A stretch of 16,345 nucleotides of DNA, from the NCBI GenBank assembly GCA_030638935.1, contig DAOWDR010000192.1, positions 1 to 16,345 on the forward strand, written 5' to 3'. The translations under genes and the position numbers were made by a program. This stretch comes from Desulfobacteraceae bacterium (GTDB taxonomy: Bacteria; Desulfobacterota; Desulfobacteria; Desulfobacterales; Desulfobacteraceae). The notes beneath the pieces are model-generated. The model saw only the letters and a list, made by a program, of their open reading frames with translations. It was not told the origin of the DNA and ran no database searches. Shown one piece after another: positions 1-6,112 of this stretch. The number at the start of each line of letters is the position of its first letter. Within the stretch, counting starts at the first letter, position 1.

Positions 1-2
1 CC

Positions 3-383
3 GTGGACGGGGTCTTTCTGGCCGGTATGTGCCATTACCCCAAACCCATTGACGAGGCTATTGCCCAAGGCCGGGCAGCCGCTTCCAGGGCCAGTATGAT
101 TCTTTCCAAAACAACCCTGAAGCTTGATGCCATCAAATCCAGTGTGACCCACAATTGCGACGGGTGTGCCCTGTGCGTGGATATCTGTCCGTATAATGCC
201 CTGGAACTGGTCGAGTACATGGATGAAAACCAGAAAAAACACCGTAGGATCAAAACCCAAGAGGCCCTGTGCAAAGGATGCGGTATCTGTGCTGCCACCT
301 GCCCCAAGGAGGGGATCGTGGTCAACGGATTTACCCCGAACCAGCTCAAGGCCCAGGTGGATGCCATCCTGGAAAATGCATAA
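3..383 (+). CDS. hdrA: HdrA-like heterodisulfide reductase subunit A, C-terminal fragment (5' partial)
   Basis: This is the C-terminal end of an HdrA-type flavin iron-sulfur protein; the reading frame is open to the left edge, so the GTG at position 3 is not a real start. Visible are the end of the FAD domain (GMCHYPKPIDEAIAQGRAAASRA) and two ferredoxin-type 4Fe-4S motifs: CDGCALCVDIC at fragment residues 52-62 and CKGCGICAATC at 90-100. In HdrA family proteins these clusters carry electrons to and from the bifurcating FAD. The stop at 381-383 lies 24 bases before mvhD, so the genes are almost certainly co-transcribed. In an organism without methanogenesis the disulfide partner is not coenzyme M/B; a DsrC-like or other thiol partner is only a guess. 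HdrB and HdrC are not in the window. A selenocysteine in the missing N-terminal part cannot be assessed. Confidence 0.9.
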   Translation: MDGVFLAGMCHYPKPIDEAIAQGRAAASRASMILSKTTLKLDAIKSSVTHNCDGCALCVDICPYNALELVEYMDENQKKHRRIKTQEALCKGCGICAATCPKEGIVVNGFTPNQLKAQVDAILENA

Positions 384-407
384 TGACTTTTAAGGAGAAA
401 AAAGATA

Positions 408-869
408 ATGTCAGATATAGTTGAACAAAATTTTGAACCCACTATTATTGGTTTCCTCTGCAATTGGTGCTCCTATGCAGGCGGTGATCTGGCAGGAGTT
501 TCCAGACTGGAATACCCTACCAACATGAAAGCCATCCGGGTCATGTGCTCGGGTATGGTCCATCCTGATATTGTGGTGGATGCCCTTAAAAAAGGGGCAG
601 ACGGCATCATGGTCATGGGCTGACATCTTGGTGAATGTCATTACCAGGATGGTAATCATAAAGCTTTGGCCAGACTCGATGTCATTAAACTCATGCTGGA
701 AGATGCCGGCATTAACCCGGAACGGGCTACAATTGAATGGGTCTCCGGTGCCGAAGGTCCCAGATTTGCACAGAAAGTAACTGAATTTACAAATAAAATT
801 AAAGACCTGGGACCCAACGGGTTTAGAAAAAACCGGTCTGCCCAAAAGGAGATTGCACCATGCCAGTAA
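408..869 (+). CDS. mvhD: MvhD-like hydrogenase iron-sulfur subunit, selenoprotein (Sec at codon 72, TGA 621-623)
   Basis: MvhD is the [2Fe-2S] electron-transfer subunit that links the MvhAG hydrogenase to HdrA. Reading starts at ATG 408 behind AAGGAG (391-396) and meets TGA after residue 71 (GADGIMVMG). If TGA is read as selenocysteine, the same frame continues with HLGECHYQDGNHKALAR, then INPERATIEWVSGAEGPRFA, and stops at TAA 867-869. The product has 153 residues, normal for the family. MvhD proteins usually have Cys at this point in a GCHPGDCHY-type motif, so Sec72 replaces a conserved Cys. Other likely cluster cysteines are C18, C21, C47 and C77. A SECIS-like hairpin lies at 640-656. The gene overlaps mvhG by 10 bases, so translation through the TGA would also couple to mvhG. 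Sec-containing VhuD-type proteins are known in Methanococcales and similar bacterial selenoproteins are reported. A nonsense mutation is the alternative, made unlikely by the intact downstream frame. Confidence 0.92.
636..660 (+). promoter_or_regulatory. Candidate bacterial SECIS element in mvhD
   Basis: A perfect 6-bp stem pairs ATTACC (640-645) with GGTAAT (651-656) around the 5-nt loop AGGAT. Below it is one C-C mismatch and then three further pairs (638-658, 637-659 as G-U, 636-660). There are 22 nt between the UGA and the loop, and the loop has G at its second and third positions. Bacterial SECIS elements lie inside the coding region just after UGA and present a G near the start of a small apical loop to SelB. 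The hairpin encodes the conserved HYQDGN segment, so it is constrained by protein as well as by RNA. Confidence 0.8.
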
Positions 870-1795
870 AAATTGCAAGTGAATGGCTCAACTCCTGCTC
901 GGGATGTGAAATAGCCATTCTCAACCTGGGGGAGACACTGCTGGATCTTTTACCCCAGCTGGACTTTGTCCACATCCCGGTTCTCATGGATCACAAATAC
1001 TATGGCCAGCTCGGGGACAAAAAGCATATTGATATCCCCAAAGCCACGGTGGGACTTGTCTCCGGCGGTATCCGCAACGAGGAACACATGGAGGTGGCCC
1101 TTGAGATGCGCAAAAAATGCGAAATTCTCATTGCCCTTGGCACCTGCGCCACCCATGGCGGCATCCCCGCCCTGATCAACTCCTATACAAATGAAGAACT
1201 ATTTGACCAGTATTATCATACCGAAAGCACCGATCCTGACGCCCAGGTACCCACCGACGGGATACCCAAACTTTTGGACCGATGCTATGCCCTGGACGAG
1301 CAGATCAAGGTGGATATTTATCTGCCGGGCTGCCCGCCCCACCCGGACCAGATTGCAACCGCCATCCTGGCCCTGCTGTCCGGAGAAACCCCTGACCTTC
1401 CCTTTAAAAGCGTATGCGACACCTGCCCCGCCAAGCGTGAGGGCAAAGGGAAAGTCAAGGAAATCAAACGATTCATCACCACACCTGAATTTGATCCGGA
1501 TCAACCCATAGACCAGATGCAATGCCTGCTGGAACAAGGCTATCTGTGTTCAGGACCGGTTACGCGGGCAGGATGTGCCGGCAACGATGGAGAAGCCCCC
1601 AGGTGCATCAGTGCCCGGGTTCCCTGCCGGGGCTGCTACGGCCCGGTCAGGCAGGAAGGCAACCAGCTTCTGGATATGCTCAATGCCCTGGTTTCCAATG
1701 GAATTGATATCAAAAGCCTGCCGGACAGGGACAGCCTGCTCAGATTTTCAGGCGCACACAATCGACTGGTTGCCAACAAAAAAGGAGGCCTATAA
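860..1795 (+). CDS. mvhG: MvhG-like [NiFe]-hydrogenase small subunit
   Basis: Small subunit of an F420-non-reducing (Mvh/Vhu, group 3c type) hydrogenase, 311 residues, cytoplasmic: there is no Tat signal peptide. It carries electrons from the NiFe site through iron-sulfur clusters towards MvhD. The proximal-cluster motif CSGCE is at residues 13-17, with C96 (GTCATHGG) and C158 (LPGCPP) completing that site. The C-terminal half has further cysteines (C186, C189, C222, C230, C239, C249, C256, C259), fitting two more clusters; RVPCRGCYGPV is typical of the family. The start at 860 has AAAGGAG at 845-851 and overlaps the mvhD end by 10 bases. The stop overlaps the mvhA start as TAATG, with AAAGGAGG at 1781-1788. 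Confidence 0.95.
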   Translation: MPVKIASEWLNSCSGCEIAILNLGETLLDLLPQLDFVHIPVLMDHKYYGQLGDKKHIDIPKATVGLVSGGIRNEEHMEVALEMRKKCEILIALGTCATHGGIPALINSYTNEELFDQYYHTESTDPDAQVPTDGIPKLLDRCYALDEQIKVDIYLPGCPPHPDQIATAILALLSGETPDLPFKSVCDTCPAKREGKGKVKEIKRFITTPEFDPDQPIDQMQCLLEQGYLCSGPVTRAGCAGNDGEAPRCISARVPCRGCYGPVRQEGNQLLDMLNALVSNGIDIKSLPDRDSLLRFSGAHNRLVANKKGGL

Positions 1796-3225
1796 TGGGA
1801 AAAACTATTAATATCTCGCCCCTGTCCCGGATAGAAGGACATGCGAGCATTAAAATACAATTGGATGACAATGGTAACGTAGAAAAAGCCGTCACCCATT
1901 TCAACTCCATTAGGGGGTTTGAAAAATATGTCCAGGGCAAGCCTGCCGAGGAGGTGACACGGATTGTCACAAGGATCTGCGGCATCTGCCCCTGGCACCA
2001 TCACCTGTCCTCTACCAAGGCCGTTGATGCCTGTTTTGGGGCCGAGGTTGCCCCGGCCGGCCACATGCTCAGGGAATGCATGCAGAACATGGCCCATATC
2101 AATGACAAGATTCTCCACTTTTATTTTCTGGCAGCCCCGGACTTTGTCATGGGACCCGATGCCGACTATAAGGTCAGAAATGTCATTGGAATTGCCCAGG
2201 CAGATCCAAAGCTTGCAAAACAGGTGATTCAAATGCGCCAATTGGGCCAGATGATGATGGAGAAATTTGCCGGCAAGGTGATCCACCCCATTGCAGCCGT
2301 ACCCGGCGGATTTGCCAAACCCATGTCCGACAGCCAGCGCAAAAGCCTGATTGAAGATACAAAAACCCTATTGGAATTTTCTAAATTTACCATGGCCCAT
2401 GCCAAGGAAAACATCTTCCCCAATTACATGGCAGAAGTGACCACCCTGGGCAACATTGATACGGGTTTTATGGGTACAGTGGATGAACAAGGCTCTTTAA
2501 ACTTTTACGACGGCAAAATCCGGCTGATGAAATCCGACGGCAGTTATTCTGATTTCAACAATACCGACTACCTTGACTATATTGGCGAGCATGTTCCTGA
2601 TACCTCCTATGGAAAATTTCCTTATGCCAAATCCTGGGAAGAAGGTTTTTCCATGGATCTTGACAACCCTAAGGGCATCTACCGTACCAATTGCCTGGCC
2701 AGGATCAATGTCTGCGACCAGATTTCAACCCCCCTGGCTCAAGCTGAACTGGAAGAGTTTAGAAAAAGTTTTGGCCGCCCTGCCCAGCACACCCTGCTCT
2801 ATCACTGGGCCCGACTCATTGAGCTGGTTTATGCCTGTGAAAAAACCTTGGAACTGCTTTCCGACCCGGACATCTGCGGTAAGGAAACACGGTTTGACGT
2901 GATTCCCAAGGCAGGACGTGGCGTAGGACATGTGGAAGCCCCCAGGGGAACTCTTATCCATGACTATACCACCGATGAAAACGGCCTCATAGTCTCGACC
3001 AACATGATTGTGGGCACCACCCATAACCTGGCCCCCATCAGCATGAGCGTCGAACAAGCAGCCAAGATGTTGATCCACGACGGAAAAGTGGATGAAACTA
3101 TTCTGAACAAGGTGGAGATGGCCGTTCGGGCCTACGACCCCTGAATCAGCTGTGCTACTCACCGCCTGGACGGCGGTAAAATGATTAACATTAAAATTGT
3201 GGACAAAAACGGCCAAGAGCTGTAA
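1795..3225 (+). CDS. mvhA: MvhA-like [NiFeSe]-hydrogenase large subunit, selenoprotein (Sec at codon 450, TGA 3142-3144)
   Basis: Catalytic large subunit that splits or forms H2. The N-terminal NiFe ligand motif RICGIC gives C62 and C65. The C-terminal motif of the family, DPCxxCxxH, appears here as DP-TGA-ISCATH. Reading TGA as selenocysteine gives Sec450, I, S, C453, A, T, H456, and the frame runs on for 20 more residues (R457 to L476) to a double stop TAA TAG at 3223-3228. Without readthrough the protein would lack both C-terminal ligands and be inactive. Full length is 476 residues. Maturation endoproteases usually cut after the His of this motif, so the last 20 residues are probably a removable peptide. 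In Methanococcales a comparable Sec motif is carried on a separate small subunit, VhuU; here it is fused. Sec at a NiFe site generally speeds reactivation and lowers oxygen damage. A SECIS-like hairpin follows at 3161-3177. Confidence 0.94.
3161..3177 (+). promoter_or_regulatory. Candidate bacterial SECIS element in mvhA
   Basis: ACCGCC (3161-3166) pairs perfectly with GGCGGT (3172-3177) around the 5-nt loop TGGAC. The distance from the UGA (3142-3144) to the loop is 22 nt, identical to the mvhD element, and the loop has the same NGGAN form. A single mismatch (3160/3178) and then a T-A pair (3159/3179) lie below the stem, again as in mvhD. The sequence encodes THRLDGG, most of it in the C-terminal tail, so the GC-rich stem is not explained by active-site conservation alone. 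Confidence 0.82.
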
Positions 3226-3245
3226 TAGAAAACAGTTTACAATTT

Positions 3246-3277
3246 AAAGGGGTGCGGAGAAATCCGCATCCTTTTTT
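3246..3277 (+). terminator. Rho-independent terminator of the hdr-mvh operon
   Basis: The stem runs from 3249-3258 to 3263-3272 (GGGGTGCGGA against TCCGCATCCT, with G-U pairs) and is closed by a GAAA tetraloop. A T-rich tail follows from 3272. It begins about 20 bases after the TAA at 3223-3225. Its position supports the extended mvhA end rather than a stop at 3144. Confidence 0.85.
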
Positions 3278-3286
3278 GTTTTTATT

Positions 3287-3320
3287 GGTCAATGATTGAC
3301 CCCTTTTGAATTTTAAGGGG
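3287..3320. repeat. Two small inverted repeats between convergent genes
   Basis: GGTCAAT (3287-3293) and ATTGACC (3295-3301) form a near-loopless palindrome. CCCCTT (3300-3305) and AAGGGG (3315-3320) form a 6-bp hairpin. They lie between the end of mvhA and the end of the - strand acyltransferase. The second may help end transcription of the acyltransferase, but there is no clear T-run after it on the - strand. Confidence 0.4.
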
Positions 3321-3330
3321 CAAGGCTTAT

Positions 3331-4746
3331 TTATTTTGTTAACCAATGATTAAGGGGGTTGGCATAATATTCCAGCAAGGATATTTCTTGCGGGTCACAG
3401 GTAAAGAACCCCTGTATTTCATCAATCATGCCCCGGAGCAGCATCAGGGCAACTGCTTCTGAAATTGCCTGTTTTCTGGTGCTATGGGCGGTTTCTATGA
3501 TGGGGGCGCCATTGTCCTTCATTTTTATTAAAAGAGATCTGCAGCCCTGCTCAATCTGAGTAAAAGTCAGTTCCCTGTCTCTGTTTTCCAAAAAAAACCT
3601 GGACACTATGGATACCGGCACAATGGGAACCACATCGGCAATCTGTGCCATCAATGAGTCACACAAATTCTTAATTTCAGGAAACCGCCTGCTGCGCTCC
3701 AGCTCCATAAAATTAATTTGGCGTTTTGCGGCATAGGCCTTGGTGGAGACCGGACTGCCAAAATTCACGCAGGCATATCCAAATCGACGCCACCGGGAAA
3801 CCAGCATTCTGGTAAGATTTTTTAGGATAAAAACAACCGAGGTCCTAAAAACAAACCAGAGGTTTCTTTTTTTTGCTTCCGGATCCAATGACCTTAACAG
3901 GCTCCTGTCTTCAATGGTCCGGTCGTAGTTGATACCCACGGGGATGAAGATAATATCCCGGTCTTTTCCCGGATCAAAATTGCGAAGCATATAATCCATT
4001 AAACCCAGTCTGGACTCTTGGAGATTGCCGTCACGGCTGAGCCCCCCTTCAAGGAATACCGCCTGGCATACCCCCTGTTGGGTCGCCATGTGGATATATC
4101 GTTCCAGTACCCTTCTGTACAAGGCATTTCCCGAATGCCGCCTGACAAAAAAAGCGCCCATGAATCGAAACAGCATATGCAGGGGCCATATTTTTGCCCA
4201 CTCCCCCACGGCATAGGACAGGGTGGTTCTTTCTGCGGCCAGAAAGGCCACCAGAATATAATCCATGTTGGAACGATGGTTCATGATAAATACCACGGTT
4301 GAATCCGGGTCTATCCCTTTGTATAGATCATCCTCAAAAAGTCCGACCCTAACCCGATACAATAGCCGGGCTATTTTTTTGGCAATCCAGTATCCGATCC
4401 TGAAATAAAAATAGGCGTTAAAGGAGGGAACAATTTCCTTGGCATAGGTGACCACCTTCTTTTGAACCACTTCAAGGGGATAATCCTTTTCCTTTGCATG
4501 GGCTTTAATGGCCTCAATCACAGTGGGGTCATAGATAAGCCGATCAATCAACACCTGGCGTTTTGTCAATTGAAAGGGCCTGATTTCAATATCCAGCCGG
4601 GTACCGATTTCTTCGAGTACCCGGTTGATACGCCTTCGAAGAAACCAGCGGCTACTTGGGATCAGTATCCGGTCCAACACAGCCAGAAGGGTAATAGAAA
4701 CAAGCAAGAGAAACAGCCAGATGGAAATGGTAATCTGTCCGCTCAT
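3331..4746 (-). CDS. PlsB-like glycerol-3-phosphate / lysophospholipid acyltransferase
   Basis: A membrane-associated acyltransferase of the PlsB/PlsC (LPLAT) superfamily, probably transferring an acyl chain to glycerol-3-phosphate or a related acceptor in phospholipid synthesis. With the start at 4746 it has 471 residues. An N-terminal membrane helix (about 5-28) is followed by the catalytic motif NHRSNMD (H157, D162), the FFVRRHSG segment (199-206), EGGLSR (233-238) and FIPVGINYDR (267-276), in the order of the four family blocks. E. coli PlsB is much longer (about 800 residues), so exact substrate is uncertain. The start at 4746 is chosen over an upstream ATG at 4839 because GGGAGA lies 6 bases before it and the membrane helix follows at once; the longer form has no ribosome binding site. 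It is convergent with mvhA and divergent from the NlpC-like gene. Confidence 0.82.
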   Translation of the reverse strand: MSGQITISIWLFLLLVSITLLAVLDRILIPSSRWFLRRRINRVLEEIGTRLDIEIRPFQLTKRQVLIDRLIYDPTVIEAIKAHAKEKDYPLEVVQKKVVTYAKEIVPSFNAYFYFRIGYWIAKKIARLLYRVRVGLFEDDLYKGIDPDSTVVFIMNHRSNMDYILVAFLAAERTTLSYAVGEWAKIWPLHMLFRFMGAFFVRRHSGNALYRRVLERYIHMATQQGVCQAVFLEGGLSRDGNLQESRLGLMDYMLRNFDPGKDRDIIFIPVGINYDRTIEDRSLLRSLDPEAKKRNLWFVFRTSVVFILKNLTRMLVSRWRRFGYACVNFGSPVSTKAYAAKRQINFMELERSRRFPEIKNLCDSLMAQIADVVPIVPVSIVSRFFLENRDRELTFTQIEQGCRSLLIKMKDNGAPIIETAHSTRKQAISEAVALMLLRGMIDEIQGFFTCDPQEISLLEYYANPLNHWLTK

Positions 4747-4942
4747 AGTGGTTCTCCCGTGAAAAATTTGCAGGATAGGGCCTTCAATCCCTTGGTTTAA
4801 TAGCTTATGTATTACAATTTCATTGGTTTTCCTTACCATAGGGACGATTTTTCAACAACCCATGTTAAACTAAACTATTAGACAGAACCCAGGGGATAAA
4901 ACCGGATAAGAAGAGGTCTGTACAAAAGAGACGGGATCTTTC

Positions 4943-4971
4943 TTGCCTTTTTTAACTCAGTATTCTATATT
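4943..4971 (+). promoter_or_regulatory. Candidate sigma-70-type promoter for the NlpC/P60-like gene
   Basis: TTGCCT (4943-4948) and TATATT (4966-4971) are separated by 17 bases and lie about 40 bases before the start codon at 5009. The rest of the divergent gap 4747-4942 shows no other feature I can support. Confidence 0.45.
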
Positions 4972-5008
4972 TTTTATATTCAGCCATTAGACAAAGGAAA
5001 AAAAATCC

Positions 5009-5563
5009 ATGAAAAGGATTCTGCTCATTACGATATTGATTTTATGCAGTGCCGGCTCTGTGTGGAGTTTAAATCAAAAAAAAACCAGAGAATCTCTTGA
5101 ACCTGAACCTAATTATTTCGGGATACAAAAAAAAAATTTCAGGCAAAGCATTCCATCCATTGCAAACCAGTTTATCGGCATCCCCTATGAACTGGGAGGA
5201 AACCCCCAACAATCCGGGACATCTGACAATTCCTATCTTTTCTTTTCCATTTACGCCTTAGCTGCCCAAAAAGCAGGGTTGTCATATAAAGGGTATCTCC
5301 CCATGGCCCACTTGATACCCAACACCAGGGAAGTGGACAAAAACGATCTTAAAAACGGTGATCTCATCATTCTGAGGGACAACCATGCCGCTATGATTTA
5401 TTGGATTGATGAAACAAAAAAAATGTATTTCATCTATGCATCGGAAAAGCGACAGCAAATTATAGCCTTTAACAGCGATAATCCTGTATTCCACGTATAC
5501 TGGCTGGAAAATTTCAAGGGCTATTACAGGTTATCGGACGCAATGCTGTCCCCACACGAATAA
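5009..5563 (+). CDS. Secreted NlpC/P60-like protein lacking the catalytic cysteine
   Basis: A 184-residue protein with a signal peptide (residues 1-20, cleavage near VWS-L) and a fold resembling NlpC/P60 cell-wall endopeptidases. IANQFIGIPYELGGNPQQSG (51-70) matches the entry to the catalytic helix, and LKNGDLIILRDNHAAMIYW (114-132) matches the strand with the catalytic His (H126). Active family members have DCSG at the helix start; here it reads D73-N74-S75-Y76, so the nucleophile Cys is replaced by Asn. The third catalytic position, often His in FIHAS, is Tyr in FIYAS. It is therefore probably a non-catalytic peptidoglycan-binding or regulatory relative, or has another activity. AAAGGAA lies just before ATG 5009. 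It is a single gene, convergent with the efflux operon. Confidence 0.7.
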   Translation: MKRILLITILILCSAGSVWSLNQKKTRESLEPEPNYFGIQKKNFRQSIPSIANQFIGIPYELGGNPQQSGTSDNSYLFFSIYALAAQKAGLSYKGYLPMAHLIPNTREVDKNDLKNGDLIILRDNHAAMIYWIDETKKMYFIYASEKRQQIIAFNSDNPVFHVYWLENFKGYYRLSDAMLSPHE

Positions 5564-5571
5564 ACTTAGCA

Positions 5572-5607
5572 AAGCCTTGGTACATTTTTTTAAAACCAAT
5601 GTGGCTT
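5572..5607. terminator. Weak hairpin between convergent genes, possible bidirectional terminator
   Basis: AAGCCTTGGT (5572-5581) pairs with ACCAA (5595-5599) and GGCTT (5603-5607) with a 3-base bulge between them. The loop contains a run of T (5585-5591). An AT-rich stretch follows on the + strand. It is weak and overlaps the stop codon of the - strand gene. Confidence 0.35.
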
Positions 5608-6109
5608 ATTTAATTTCATATTCAAATTTGTCCATGAGTTTGACATCCCCCATAATCACCTTGGCGGTTATGTTATAAATTCCTTTTTCTTTCATGTCTG
5701 CTGTCGTACCAAATCCCTTACTCATATACATACCCATGGCCTTTTGCTTGTTTCCATCGCTGTTTGTAATGAGAAAACCAACCTTTCCCTTGTGCACGGG
5801 GCTATGGTCTTTATCCATAATATAGACCATTATGTGATGGGGTTTATCCATTTCCTTTTTTCCGTGGGCTGCATGGGATTGGGCTTCCTTGGTATTATCT
5901 TCCCGAAGATCCATGAGATAATAGGAGAGCATATAGCCGTCCACCATGGATTCATGGAAGAGCTCGCCTATTTTCTCTGATTTATGGCCTGATTTGGCAT
6001 TTGACTTGGACATATCGTGACCTGGCATGTCACTGCCTGCATACACAGCTCCTGTCAAGAGAAGAGAAATACAAAAAACGGTCAAAAGTGAGGTGATAAA
6101 ATGTTTCAT
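5606..6109 (-). CDS. Periplasmic Met/His-rich protein of the copper efflux operon
   Basis: A 167-residue protein with a clear signal peptide (1-24, cleavage after VYA). The mature N-terminus carries MPGHDMSKSNAKSGHKSEK, a Met/His-rich motif suited to Cu(I)/Ag(I). The rest (HHIMVYIMDKDHSPVHKGKVG...AMGMYMSKGFGTTADMKEKGIY) looks like a small beta-sandwich with many Met and His, resembling YtkA/FixH-type domains. It starts 3 bases after the cusA stop, with its ribosome binding site AAAGGA inside the end of cusA, so it is the last gene of the operon. By position it could be a periplasmic metal carrier for the pump, as CusF is in E. coli, but I see no CusF homology. The family is not recognised with certainty. 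Confidence 0.8.
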   Translation of the reverse strand: MKHFITSLLTVFCISLLLTGAVYAGSDMPGHDMSKSNAKSGHKSEKIGELFHESMVDGYMLSYYLMDLREDNTKEAQSHAAHGKKEMDKPHHIMVYIMDKDHSPVHKGKVGFLITNSDGNKQKAMGMYMSKGFGTTADMKEKGIYNITAKVIMGDVKLMDKFEYEIK

Positions 6110-6112
6110 GGG

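Noticed and set aside
408..623. A 71-residue truncated MvhD or a pseudogene ending at TGA 623
   Set aside because: The same frame continues with family-like sequence to 869, the TGA replaces a conserved Cys, and a SECIS-like hairpin follows.
1795..3144. MvhA ending at TGA 3144
   Set aside because: This would remove the Cys/Sec ligands of the NiFe site; the frame continues through ISCATH to TAA TAG, and the terminator lies just after that.
2725..3216. Long reading frame on the - strand across the end of mvhA
   Set aside because: It is antisense to the conserved MvhA C-terminus, has no family features and no ribosome binding site I could see.
4747..4839. Longer N-terminus for the acyltransferase (ATG 4839)
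   Set aside because: No ribosome binding site precedes it, while ATG 4746 has GGGAGA and is followed directly by the membrane helix.
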